Source: Chloroflexota bacterium (GTDB taxonomy: Bacteria; Chloroflexota; Dehalococcoidia; Lucifugimonadales; SAR202-VII-2). From it: a stretch of 44,241 nt of DNA. Shown piece after piece: positions 7,872 through 15,919 of this stretch. Numbering within the stretch: position 1 is the stretch's first letter; every line of letters begins with the position of its first letter. Location: assembly GCA_003228115.1 (NCBI GenBank), contig QEVV01000006.1:89094-133334 (forward strand), given 5' to 3'. Below the pieces are notes generated by a model. The model searched no databases, was not told where the DNA came from, and saw only the letters and a program-made list of their open reading frames with translations. A program made the position numbers and the translations under genes.

Positions 7872-8082
7872 TGTACTCACCTCCTGTGAGGATGCACCGA
7901 CGGCAACCGAGATTCAGGGTTCAATTGAGACGGCTCATTGTAGGCTCGGTGGCGCGACAGGGTCAATCATAATCCCTACATCTCGAAGCCCCGTGGCCCT
8001 GCTGCTACGAAGAACGTGACACACCTTGGTTGTAGGGCTCCGATGTCGTCTCCACCCGTGGCCATAAATGGATCGGCCAGGC

Positions 8083-8111
8083 TTGATGGGCAGTGAGGCG
8101 TATGCTAATCT
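8083..8111 (+). promoter_or_regulatory. Promoter for tRNA-Pro
   Basis: TTGATG (8083-8088) and TAATCT (8106-8111) are separated by exactly 17 bases. The expected start point falls at about 8118, three bases before the tRNA. No second promoter is obvious before lgt, so lgt may be read from this one. Confidence 0.55.
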
Positions 8112-8120
8112 CTGGGCAGT

Positions 8121-8195
8121 CGGGGTGTGGCGCAGTGGGAGCGCACCTGCATGGGGTGCAGGGGGTCGGAGGTTCAAATCCTCTCACCCCGACCA
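8121..8195 (+). tRNA. tRNA-Pro (anticodon GGG)
   Basis: 75-nt cloverleaf with encoded CCA. The acceptor CGGGGTG pairs with CACCCCG; the C1 start is typical of bacterial tRNA-Pro. The D arm is GCGC..GCGC, the anticodon stem CCTGC/GCAGG encloses loop ATGGGGT, giving anticodon GGG, and the T arm contains GGTTCAAATCC. It reads the CCC/CCU proline codons. Confidence 0.96.
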
Positions 8196-8232
8196 GTCAG
8201 AACCCCCTTCGGGGACAGCGGCGAGCATACAC

Positions 8233-9123
8233 TTGATTCGTATACCAGCAGACCCCAATATCGGAAGCCTCGGGCCGTTGCTAGTAAGCTGGCACGGCTT
8301 TTTTACTTTTCTTGGGGTCGCGGCGGCCATCTTTCTCATCGCCCGCTGGGCAAGACGGGAAGGGCTTGGGTCCGAAGCGGTCTACAACGTAGCTATTTGG
8401 GCCGTCCTGGCAGGCATTGTTGGCGCCCGATTGGTCCATGTAGTCGATAACTGGGAGTTCTACCAAAACGACCTTCCTCAGATACTCGCTATCAATGTGG
8501 GGGGCGTGGGACTCTGGGGCGGCTTGCTGGGTGGCCTGGCGGGAGGAATCATCGCTGCCTGGCGAATGGGCTATCCCATCCTCAAGATGATGGATCTTTC
8601 CGCTCCTGCTCTCATCTTCTCGCAGGGCATCGGGCGCATCGGGGATGTCATCAATGGCGAGCATTGCTCCAAAGCGACTGACCTGCCCTGGGGTTTCGTC
8701 TACACCAACCCGGAGAGCCCCGCATTCTCGTGCACCCCTCTGGGTGGCGCGGGGCTAACTGAGACACATGCCATGCATCCGGCCGTTGGCTACGAACTGA
8801 TCTACGACATACTGGCCTTCGGCTTCCTCTACAAGTTCGTCCGCGGTCGCATCAAGCCTGATGGCATGCTTTTCGTGCTGTACCTGGCTATGTACGCCAC
8901 TGGCCGCCTACTGATCCAGACATTCTTCCGCCTTGACCCCAAGTTCATTGGATCTCTCCAAGAAGCGCAGGTAATCGCCATTTCCGTTCTGGTAGTAACT
9001 GGGGTGGTGCTCTTGTGGAAAGCAAGGCCTAAGACGGCGTCTGACACAGGTAGCGCTGCAACGTTCCCGCAGGGGCCTAAGCTCAAGGGAACCCGGGCAG
9101 AACGGCGCCGCAAAGACCGCTAG
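8233..9123 (+). CDS. lgt: Prolipoprotein diacylglyceryl transferase
   Basis: Integral membrane enzyme that transfers diacylglycerol from phosphatidylglycerol to the lipobox Cys of prolipoproteins, the first step of lipoprotein maturation. The 296 residues show about seven hydrophobic helices and the family signature GRIGDVINGEH at 134-144 (Lgt consensus GRxGNFxNGE), with GARLVHVV at 64-71 and a later HPAVGYELIYD. The frame is open back through the tRNA, but a protein cannot start there; the first sensible start is TTG 8233, giving MIRIPADPNIGSLGPLLVSW, a normal Lgt N-terminus. The ribosome site is weak. It lies 37 nt after tRNA-Pro. The lipoprotein at 29814 would be a client. Confidence 0.92.
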   Translation: MIRIPADPNIGSLGPLLVSWHGFFTFLGVAAAIFLIARWARREGLGSEAVYNVAIWAVLAGIVGARLVHVVDNWEFYQNDLPQILAINVGGVGLWGGLLGGLAGGIIAAWRMGYPILKMMDLSAPALIFSQGIGRIGDVINGEHCSKATDLPWGFVYTNPESPAFSCTPLGGAGLTETHAMHPAVGYELIYDILAFGFLYKFVRGRIKPDGMLFVLYLAMYATGRLLIQTFFRLDPKFIGSLQEAQVIAISVLVVTGVVLLWKARPKTASDTGSAATFPQGPKLKGTRAERRRKDR

Positions 9124-9231
9124 GGTTCTTAGAGGTGTGTGAGCAACGGTTGCCTCTTCGCCCCTGTGCCTTCTCCTCCATCCGTCGCCACGCGACCGAT
9201 CCCTCATTGACACCCAACAGCGGGGGTAGAC

Positions 9232-10893
9232 ATGATCTCCGGAGCCCATCTGCTGGTTCGAGCCCTCAAGGCTGAGGGCATAGACACCGTTTTCACACTC
9301 GTAGGCGACCACATTCTTCCCCTCATCGATGCGCTGGAGGATGAAGGCGTCCATCTCGTCGACACCCGCCACGAGGCTGCCGCCCTCCACATGGCAGACG
9401 CCTACACGCGGGTTACGGGTCTCCCGGCCGTGGCCATTACCACTGGCGGTCCCGGCCATGCCAACGCCGTCGCTGGGTTGCCTATGGCGTGGATGGCGGA
9501 AACTCCGCTGGTTTTCATCAGCGGCACTCCAGAGTCCTATCTTCAAGGTATGTGGAATGCCCAGGAGATCCCGCAGGTAGAGATGGCTAGGCCCACAACA
9601 AAGGGCGCTTGGCAGATTCCAGACGCCCACCGCATTCCAGAGTTCGTGAGTAGGGCATTCCGTACTGCGACCGAGGGCAGACCTGGCCCGGTCTATTTGG
9701 CCGTCCCCGTTGACGTGCAGGAACAGAAAGTCGAAGAGGGTGAGGCCAAGTCGTACCAGCCGCAGCAGGTTTCTCGCTCTCTTGCCCCGATGGGGGACGT
9801 CGATCGCGTCCTTGACCTCTTGGAGAAAGCCGAACGACCCGTTGTCATTGCTGGCGGACCGGCATGGTTTTCCGCGTCGCGAGATGAACTGACCAAGTTT
9901 ATCGAGACCGTCAAAATTCCCATCTTCACCGTTGAGCTAAGCCGGGGCCTCGTCTCCGACGATCACCCGCTCTGCTTCGGCTACGCCGATCGAGCTCTGA
10001 ACGAGACCTATCGCCTCGTATCTCAGGCCGACGTGGTGCTTTTGCTGGGAAAGAAACTGGACGCCCGGATAGGTTTTGGGCGGCCCCCCTCCATTGCTGC
10101 ATCGGCCAAGGTTATCCAGGTCGAGCCTTCAGCCGACGCCGTGGGAGTGAACCGAACGGCCGACGCCGCGTTGGTGGGGGACATCGGGGCCATTGTGGCG
10201 CAGCTTACAGAGCGGGCGGCGAGCCGCGATTGGCGGGAACTGCCCTGGGCCGGGGAACTGCGGACTAGTGCCGAAGCCACCCGAAAGAAATGGGACGCCG
10301 TTGCTTCGGAAGCCGAGGCGATTCACCCCTTGCATGTCGCCAAAGACGTTGAGGCGCTTCTGGAAGACGATGCAATGGTCATCATCGACGGTGGCGACTA
10401 CGTTCAGTGGCCTCGTCTCTATCTGAGAGCGCGGCGTCCTGGAGGGTGGCTAAGATTGGGGCCGTTGGGACAGCTTGGCGCAGGGCTTCCATTCGCTCTG
10501 GCCTGCCGCTACGCAGACCCCAATGCTCAGGTTGTTTTGTTCATGGGAGACGGCTCACTGGGCTTCTATCTAGCCGAGTTCGATACGGCGATCCGCCACA
10601 ACCTCCCAATTGTGGTCGTGCTGGGCAACGATGCACTCTGGAGCATAGACCGCAATTTCCAGCTTGCTTACTACGGCCGCGCTGTAGCCACCGATCTGCG
10701 GTCAATCCGATACGACAAGGTCGTGGAGGCGATGGGCGGACATGGAGAACTGGTGGAGCGTCGAGATGACCTGCCTGCCGCCCTGGATAGAGCGTTCAAA
10801 AGCGGCAAGCCGGCGTTAGTCAACATTGTTATCAATCCCGCCCAGAGCCCACTGGCCGACGCCATGATTGCCCGCAAGCGTTCTCAGCCCTAA
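9232..10893 (+). CDS. Thiamine-diphosphate-dependent enzyme (acetolactate synthase-like)
   Basis: Member of the TPP enzyme family that includes acetolactate synthase large subunit, benzoylformate decarboxylase and oxalyl-CoA decarboxylase. Of 553 residues, the N-terminal pyrimidine-binding domain carries the catalytic Glu48 in DTRHEAAALHMADAY, followed by the central domain (about 190-330). The C-terminal diphosphate-binding domain has GDGSLGF (439 on) and about 26 residues later the Asn of VVVLGNDALWS, the TPP motif. CGGGGGT precedes ATG 9232. No small regulatory ilvN-like subunit or isoleucine/valine pathway gene is adjacent, so a dedicated biosynthetic acetolactate synthase is less likely than a catabolic lyase or carboligase. 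The substrate is unknown. Confidence 0.85.
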   Translation: MISGAHLLVRALKAEGIDTVFTLVGDHILPLIDALEDEGVHLVDTRHEAAALHMADAYTRVTGLPAVAITTGGPGHANAVAGLPMAWMAETPLVFISGTPESYLQGMWNAQEIPQVEMARPTTKGAWQIPDAHRIPEFVSRAFRTATEGRPGPVYLAVPVDVQEQKVEEGEAKSYQPQQVSRSLAPMGDVDRVLDLLEKAERPVVIAGGPAWFSASRDELTKFIETVKIPIFTVELSRGLVSDDHPLCFGYADRALNETYRLVSQADVVLLLGKKLDARIGFGRPPSIAASAKVIQVEPSADAVGVNRTADAALVGDIGAIVAQLTERAASRDWRELPWAGELRTSAEATRKKWDAVASEAEAIHPLHVAKDVEALLEDDAMVIIDGGDYVQWPRLYLRARRPGGWLRLGPLGQLGAGLPFALACRYADPNAQVVLFMGDGSLGFYLAEFDTAIRHNLPIVVVLGNDALWSIDRNFQLAYYGRAVATDLRSIRYDKVVEAMGGHGELVERRDDLPAALDRAFKSGKPALVNIVINPAQSPLADAMIARKRSQP

Positions 10894-11005
10894 GGACGGA
10901 AATGCTTTAACCGTGCGCCAGGAACCCAGCACACGGGGTGGCCTCAATACTATTAACCCTCTCGGAAGGATTACCGCTCCTTCACTAAGACCGCCGCCAA
11001 AAGCG

Positions 11006-11875
11006 TCAACCTCTCCTCCCCTTCAGAAAGCGATCTCCGCAGCCTGTGCAGAAGGAAGCATCTATCCGGTTGCGGACACCGCAGTGGCTGCAGTACAAGG
11101 CTTCTAGGCCCGAGGGGAGCACTGAGCCGCAATACTCGCATTGGTTGCCACCAACGTTGGTCATTGTTCCGCAGGCGCGGCAGCGTACTTGAGGAGAATT
11201 GCGGCTCATACGGTATGGGGAGATGCGCTGGCCCCATTTGAACCGAGTAAAGAGCCAAATGCCGCCTACGATTACGTAGGCCACCGACGCCCAAGGCATC
11301 ACGAAGACGGTTAGGTTGAACAGGCCGTGCGCCGCCGCCGCTAATGCGATGCCGACAACTAGAACTCTCTTTCGCTTGCGTCCTGAACGGTGATGGAGAC
11401 CCAGGGTGTAGCCCCACAGTCCGCCAAAGATCACGTGGGCCAGCGTACTCAGGGGGGCCCGGACAATCATCACTTCTGGCCCGAATACCAACACGTATCC
11501 CAGATTCTCCAGGGTGGCGAAACCAAGGCTTGCGGCGGCCCCGTACACCATGCCATCCAGCGGCTCGTCGAAATAGAGAGAGTGGAAGGCGTGGAAACGG
11601 ACAGCCGCGAACTTGCAGACCTCTTCCACCGGACCCACTACCAGAAGCATGGCTACTGCTGTGGAAGCCAGGGTAGCCCCCACAGCGTCTAGTTCAACTC
11701 CATTCAGGAAAATTGCCTCGAGGACGGCTGCGGGTATAACCGACAGGCCGCCCAACAGAAACGTCGAGACAATCAAACTCCGCGGGCCGGGGCGGTAAAC
11801 ATCCATGCGGCTGAATACCCAGAGCCAGAACAGGCCGGGGGCAAGGGCAACAAGGAGCACGCCGATCGCGGTCAA
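11006..11875 (-). CDS. PrsW-like intramembrane protease with C-terminal zinc ribbons
   Basis: Polytopic membrane protein of the PrsW/CPBP-related intramembrane metalloprotease type; Bacillus PrsW performs site-1 cleavage of an anti-sigma factor. Of 289 residues, 1-212 hold about seven hydrophobic helices with the conserved elements GPVEEVCKF (E84, E85), FATLEN (E123, N124), His147 in AHVIFGGLWGY and His183 in AHGLFN. Residues 230-282 form two zinc ribbons (C232/C235/C246/C249 and C262/C265/C276/C279), not part of classical PrsW. It starts with TTG three bases after the RDD gene stop, so it is probably translationally coupled. No sigma or anti-sigma gene is nearby, so the substrate is open. 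Confidence 0.8.
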   Translation of the reverse strand: MTAIGVLLVALAPGLFWLWVFSRMDVYRPGPRSLIVSTFLLGGLSVIPAAVLEAIFLNGVELDAVGATLASTAVAMLLVVGPVEEVCKFAAVRFHAFHSLYFDEPLDGMVYGAAASLGFATLENLGYVLVFGPEVMIVRAPLSTLAHVIFGGLWGYTLGLHHRSGRKRKRVLVVGIALAAAAHGLFNLTVFVMPWASVAYVIVGGIWLFTRFKWGQRISPYRMSRNSPQVRCRACGTMTNVGGNQCEYCGSVLPSGLEALYCSHCGVRNRIDASFCTGCGDRFLKGRRG

Positions 11876-11878
11876 GGG

Positions 11879-12649
11879 CTACGGCATGTCGGAGCGGGGT
11901 CTGGGTTTTCTGATCACCACCACGGTATCGCAAATGAGGTCGTGGAGACCTCGTTTGTCCTTTCGCAAGCCAATCATGATGAAGCCAATAAGCAGAACTA
12001 GAATGGAAAGATAGTAGGCGAGTGATCGGGCAAAGGCTCTGCCAGGTCCAACGCGTGACCCATCGGTTCGCACGATATACATGTCGAAGGGGCGTTTTCC
12101 GAGCGTTGTGCCCCAGGCCGAGACAATCAGGGTGTAGTAGGCAAGATTGGTTCCCACTCCTACAAGGTCCACTACAGAGAGGGTTTCGGTGTTTTCGAAA
12201 AACCCTCGTCCTGAGGCGGCGAGAAGGACGAGGAGGCCTATGCTGAGCACTAACCCATCGATGAAGTAGGCCACCAACCGAATAAAGAAACCTGCGGGCC
12301 TTCCATCCTGGTAGGCGGGTATGTGAGGGAATTCTGCACCCGGCGCATGGGCCTCCTCCAGCGGAAAGCCGCAGCGGTAGCAGTAGGTAGCGCCCGATTC
12401 ATTGGTCGTCGCACACCGCGGGCATTGGATGGCACCGGGGACTTGATAGGCTACGGGGTCGCGTCCAGGTTCTTCTTCGCGCATCGGTTCAGTTTGGGTG
12501 CCAAGATTAGCACCGCAGCTGTGGCAGAAGGAGCTTCCCACTGGGCTGACGGCGTCGCAACTGTGGCAGCGCGCCTGGACCTGGTGACCGCACCAGTGGC
12601 AATAAGCGGCCTGGGGTAGGGTATCGTGCCCACACTGGTCACAGCGCAT
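11879..12649 (-). CDS. RDD-family membrane protein with three N-terminal zinc ribbons
   Basis: 256 residues from ATG 12647-12649. Residues 1-95 contain three CxxC..CxxC zinc ribbons (C3/C6/C17/C20, C28/C31/C42/C45, C76/C79/C90/C93). Residues 118-248 form an RDD domain: FFIRLVAYFIDG, then a helix around 135-145, TLGKRPFDMYIV with its Asp, and KRGLHDLICDTVVV at the end. RDD proteins are small membrane proteins, some linked to ion exchange; most are uncharacterised. The frame extends 15 codons upstream to a GTG, but Met followed by RCDQCG is the natural start of a zinc ribbon protein. It is followed at three bases by the PrsW-like gene, and both carry the same type of ribbon, so they probably work together. 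Confidence 0.8.
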   Translation of the reverse strand: MRCDQCGHDTLPQAAYCHWCGHQVQARCHSCDAVSPVGSSFCHSCGANLGTQTEPMREEEPGRDPVAYQVPGAIQCPRCATTNESGATYCYRCGFPLEEAHAPGAEFPHIPAYQDGRPAGFFIRLVAYFIDGLVLSIGLLVLLAASGRGFFENTETLSVVDLVGVGTNLAYYTLIVSAWGTTLGKRPFDMYIVRTDGSRVGPGRAFARSLAYYLSILVLLIGFIMIGLRKDKRGLHDLICDTVVVIRKPRPRSDMP

Positions 12650-12839
12650 TCGGCATCCTGGAGCTCGTCTTATTCGCTTTCGCTCACCATCCACCCCGAC
12701 GCTACATCAATCTGCCCCATAGGCACAAGGCCGCCAAGCCGCCCCACTGTCGGATAGTTCAAGTCCTTATTGTTCCCGCTCCCTCCCCTCGCTTTGTGAA
12801 GCATCCCCATGTGCTTTTCATATGGGTAACTCAAACCTG

Positions 12840-13209
12840 TGTCCTTCACAGCGGTTCGTCGCTGTGAAAAGCATGGTGCGCCTCCACCGAGAACATCTCG
12901 ATTCACCCTCTAGGTGGAGAAGTTCACACAATCCCTATCCGGCCGGGAGCCCACTGAACGAAAAGAGGGACAACTTCCAACATCGCTGGCCGGATCGTCC
13001 AGATCGAAGGCTAGTCGTGACTGGGAAGGGCACATTGGATCGTAGTGTTACCTTTCCGAATAATGAGTGGGAAGCAAACCAGACACAAAAACGACGGGCC
13101 CCTTGGCGTTATCGCACGATTCGTGGTATGGTTGAGGCAAGCAATTATCAACCCTTGGGGGGGTACTGCACCGAAACGGGGGAGCGCTAACGTGCTCCCC
13201 CGTTTTCTT
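12840..13209 (+). ncRNA. Gene-free structured stretch ending in a terminator; possible RNA gene
   Basis: No protein gene is convincing in 12650-13414. On the plus strand the region holds a row of stems: TTCACAGCG/CGCTGTGAA (12845-12868), CTCCACC/GGTGGAG (12882-12919) enclosing CGAG/CTCG, ATCCGGCC/GGCCGGAT (12937-12995), and finally an intrinsic terminator at 13174. The neighbours on both sides are minus-strand genes, so the terminator cannot serve them. A weak promoter, TTGGCG - 18 bases - TATGGT (13103-13132), could also give a much shorter transcript of about 70 nt. I recognise no known RNA family (no RNase P, tmRNA or SRP signature). Confidence 0.3.
13174..13209 (+). terminator. Intrinsic terminator without an assigned gene
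   Basis: Stem AACGGGGGAGC/GCTCCCCCGTT (13175-13185 with 13194-13204), eight-base loop, followed by TTTTCTTTT. It is strong on the plus strand, where no upstream plus-strand gene exists for 2.3 kb. Confidence 0.8.
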
Positions 13210-13365
13210 TTGTCGAATTATCGGGCTTCAATGATCGTGATTGCGTCCACTGTTTGTAGGACGGACAAGGGGCTTTCTGAGCGGACATGGCAACGTTGGA
13301 CAGCACCTCAGCGGTGTGAGTATTCCATTGGCCTTCACACCCCCAAGCAGGCTTACACAGGGCAA

Positions 13366-13393
13366 AGAAAAAGGCGGCTCAGCCGCCTTTTTT
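13366..13393. terminator. Terminator of the glutaredoxin-like gene
   Basis: AAAAAGGCGGC / GCCGCCTTTTTT around loop TCA (13368-13393). On the minus strand it follows the glutaredoxin-like stop by 21 bases and ends in a U-run. It also reads as a terminator on the plus strand. Confidence 0.85.
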
Positions 13394-13414
13394 CTCCATG
13401 ATTCACTGGGAACG

Positions 13415-13648
13415 CTACCCTGCGGCTCGGAGAGCCTCCGCCAGCTGGTCTGGTTTGTAACCGACAATTCGTTGCTCTCCAACTACTGTTACGGGCGTTG
13501 CTCTGTGGCCCAAGCTTATGAGATGTTCCCGGGCTGCGACATCAGTGGAGACGTTCTTCTCTTCGAAGGCAACACCTTCTTTGAGAAGGTAACCCTTGAC
13601 CATCTCACAGGGCCCGCAACCATTTGAAGTAAAAACCGTAACTGCCAT
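13415..13648 (-). CDS. Glutaredoxin/NrdH-like redox protein
   Basis: 77-residue thioredoxin-fold protein for dithiol electron transfer in the cytoplasm. It begins MAVTVFTSNGCGPC, placing the redox pair C11-G-P-C14 after strand 1. It has the cis-proline loop ATPVTVV and the C-terminal IVGYKPDQL helix start typical of glutaredoxin and NrdH proteins. The CGPC pair is thioredoxin-like rather than the CPYC of classical glutaredoxin, so the donor may be thioredoxin reductase rather than glutathione. It is monocistronic with its own terminator. Confidence 0.88.
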   Translation of the reverse strand: MAVTVFTSNGCGPCEMVKGYLLKEGVAFEEKNVSTDVAAREHLISLGHRATPVTVVGEQRIVGYKPDQLAEALRAAG

Positions 13649-13871
13649 ATTTCGCTCCTGGCCCAGATGACCTTTCAGTAGGGCGAGTGTACGAGACCGG
13701 TCTGTGCCTTTTCAAGCTCTTGATCATAGGATGCGAATAGCTTGGGTGCGGATGTATGCGATGGCCATTCAGGGAAGTTGGGGTGCTTAGACTCCACCGC
13801 AGACCCGTTTATATGGTCAAAGTGCGTCCAACGCTATAAGATTGCATTCGACGTGAGGCCGCAGGGCCCCA

Positions 13872-13917
13872 TGTTACAATGCGCGCTAATACTCTGGGCC
13901 GCATAGCTACGCGGCCC
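13872..13917 (+). promoter_or_regulatory. Extended -10 promoter and leader hairpin of the EVE gene
   Basis: TG-T-TACAAT (13872-13880) is a good extended -10 element with no clear -35. Just downstream GGGCCGC (13896-13902) and GCGGCCC (13911-13917) can pair around an eight-base loop in the 5' leader of the gene that starts at 13937. 13649-13871 holds nothing else I can identify. Confidence 0.35.
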
Positions 13918-13936
13918 CACATACTGGACATGCAAA

Positions 13937-14872
13937 ATGGCCAATCCCAGGGACAATAGGAAAGAGGGCAAGAAGCCAAGGAATTATTGGCTGGTTGTTC
14001 TACCTTCCGCCGATTACAAAGTGACCAAAGAGCATGGCCTCTCCGTGCAGGGCGTCAGAAGCAAGGAGAGAAAAAAGGCTCAGAGGATGCTACCGGGTGA
14101 CCGGATGGTGTTCTATCTGCCGGATGTTTTGGGAGTGCCGGCAGCCGCCACGGTAACGTCCGAATACTTTGAAGGGAAAGACCTTATCTGGAGAGATAGT
14201 GAGGGTAACGACCCTTACCCATTCCGAGTCAACATCAATGCCGACGTGAGCCTTGAGGAAAAGGACTGGCTGGACCTGCGAGAAATTGGGCCGAGGCTTC
14301 TCTATGTGCGTCGCTGGACCCCAGAGGAGTGGGCGCTAGCCTTCTTTCAGGGGCAGCTTCACCTTCTGCCGCAGCAGGACTTCAAGTTGCTGGAAGACGA
14401 GATGAGGAAGCTGGTGACGAGGCGTCCTCGGTCACGCCGCGGCGACTATCAAGCATCTGACCGGCGGAGTTACGAACAGGACGTCGCCGAGCGACGGAGT
14501 TCGAGTCCAGAGAGAGAAGATCAACCGACCGGCGGGCAACAGACCTACGATCAGCAATTTGCGCAGCAACCCGCCACCGACCAACAATACACAGAACAGC
14601 CCGCTGCAGGGCAACAGGCCGACGAGCAATACACAGACGGTCAACAAATTGACGAGCAACCCGCCGCCGATCAGCAATTTGACGAACAGCCCGTCGCCGA
14701 GCAACAGGGCGACGAGCAGCAAATCGCAGAACAACCCGCGGCAGAACAGCAGGCCGACGATCAGCCGTTAGCAGAGCAACCAAACGCTGAACAACAGGCT
14801 GACGAACAACCTGGCTCTGAGCCACAGGACTCTGAGGGGCAAAGCGCTGGGCCGATTGTCTTGGGAGGGTAG
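13937..14872 (+). CDS. EVE-domain protein with a long Gln-rich acidic tail
   Basis: 311 residues in two unlike parts. Residues about 15-155 read as an EVE domain (PUA-like fold, thought to bind modified nucleic-acid bases): NYWLVVLPSADYK at the start, KKAQRMLPGDRMVFYLPD with the typical pre-strand motif, AAATVTSEYF, and a C-terminal LLYVRRWTPEEWALAFFQG. Residues 162-193 are Arg/Ser-rich. Residues 195-300 are almost entirely Gln, Glu/Asp, Ala and Pro, in loose units such as DEQPAADQQ, and must be disordered. The ATG at 13937 follows a hairpin leader. Solitary gene; no restriction or other defence gene is adjacent. Nucleic-acid binding is inferred from the domain; the tail's role is unknown. 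Confidence 0.78.
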   Translation: MANPRDNRKEGKKPRNYWLVVLPSADYKVTKEHGLSVQGVRSKERKKAQRMLPGDRMVFYLPDVLGVPAAATVTSEYFEGKDLIWRDSEGNDPYPFRVNINADVSLEEKDWLDLREIGPRLLYVRRWTPEEWALAFFQGQLHLLPQQDFKLLEDEMRKLVTRRPRSRRGDYQASDRRSYEQDVAERRSSSPEREDQPTGGQQTYDQQFAQQPATDQQYTEQPAAGQQADEQYTDGQQIDEQPAADQQFDEQPVAEQQGDEQQIAEQPAAEQQADDQPLAEQPNAEQQADEQPGSEPQDSEGQSAGPIVLGG

Positions 14873-14923
14873 CCTGCCCTTGGCTTGTAGGCCCCGAGGT
14901 TCGACAATCTTAATGAGAGGTGC

Positions 14924-15880
14924 GTGTTGGAGCTTCGCTTTGTAGGAAACTCCGGGCTTCAAGTCTCAGCTATAGGCTTGGGTACGAACAACTTTGGCGG
15001 ACGCACGGACGAGGCCGGTAGTATTCGGGTCGTGAAAGCGGCTATTGAACACGGCATTACGGCCATTGATACCGCCAATGTCTACGGCGGGGGCTTGTCA
15101 GAAGGGATAATCGGCAAGGCTATCAAGGGAGAGCGCCACAAGCTCGTCATCATGACCAAGGCCGGGATGCGCTACGGCCAAGGCCCTCATGAGGGGGGGG
15201 CTTCGCGGCTTCACTTGATCCAGGCTGTCGAGACGAGCCTCAAAAAACTAGGCACTGACTACATTGATCTGTTCCAGATTCATTTCCCTGACTCTCTTAC
15301 CCCCATCGAAGAAACGCTCCGGGCCCTTGATGACATGGTTCACCAGGGCAAAATTCGATACATCGGTTCTTCCAACTACCTCGGCTGGCAGTCCTGCGAG
15401 GCCGCCTGGACTTCGCGGTCGCTTGGGCTCAACTCTTTCATTAGCATTCAGCCTCATTACAGCCTTTACCACCGGGTGCCCGAGCGCGAACTCGTGGGCT
15501 TTTGCAAGGCTTACAACGTTGGCATCATTCCGTACTACCCGTTGGCCAAGGGCTTGCTCACCGGAAAGTACCGGTCGGGAGAGGAGCCTGCGGAGGGCAC
15601 CCGCCTCCACGATGTCCGTTTCCAGGGCATCCTCAACGACGCGAACTATGAAGTTCTGGGCAAGCTGGAGAAGTTCGCCGGGGACAGGGATCACACGGTC
15701 CTGGAGTTGGCGTTCGCCTGGCTGCTCGCACGGCCTCAAGTGAGTACGGTGATCGCGGGAGCAACCAAGCCAGAGCAGGTACAAGCCAACGCTGCGGCAG
15801 CCGACTGGCGGTTGACTCAGGAAGAGGTGGCAGAGCTTGACCTGATCACTGAGCGCTACATCGCCGACCCAATAGAGTGA
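14924..15880 (+). CDS. Aldo/keto reductase (first of three)
   Basis: NAD(P)H-dependent oxidoreductase of the aldo/keto reductase superfamily, (beta/alpha)8 barrel, 318 residues. The catalytic tetrad is intact: Asp49 (AIDTANVYG), Tyr54, Lys79 (IMTKAG) and His120 (LFQIHFPD). The C-terminal cofactor region holds VSTVIAGATKPEQVQAN. It begins with GTG after GAGAGG. It resembles the YajO/YhdN-like class acting on varied carbonyls. It lies 39 nt before the ABC ATPase gene in the same direction, so cotranscription is possible. The substrate is unknown. Confidence 0.9.
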   Translation: MLELRFVGNSGLQVSAIGLGTNNFGGRTDEAGSIRVVKAAIEHGITAIDTANVYGGGLSEGIIGKAIKGERHKLVIMTKAGMRYGQGPHEGGASRLHLIQAVETSLKKLGTDYIDLFQIHFPDSLTPIEETLRALDDMVHQGKIRYIGSSNYLGWQSCEAAWTSRSLGLNSFISIQPHYSLYHRVPERELVGFCKAYNVGIIPYYPLAKGLLTGKYRSGEEPAEGTRLHDVRFQGILNDANYEVLGKLEKFAGDRDHTVLELAFAWLLARPQVSTVIAGATKPEQVQANAAAADWRLTQEEVAELDLITERYIADPIE

Positions 15881-15919
15881 AGAAGCGTTGGTTCTCAACT
15901 TTTCAAGGGAGAACTGACC

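Noticed and set aside
8068..8232. Longer lgt start upstream
   Set aside because: The frame would run through tRNA-Pro, and the encoded residues are not those of an Lgt N-terminus.
12670..12906. 78-codon minus-strand frame upstream of the RDD gene
   Set aside because: Composition is not protein-like, there is no good ribosome site, and it overlaps stable stems; better seen as non-coding.
14520..14830. Repetitive CAR/GAY codon tract as a CRISPR array or tandem satellite
   Set aside because: Units vary in length and sequence, the frame is kept throughout, and no spacer-repeat pattern exists; it simply encodes the Gln-rich tail.
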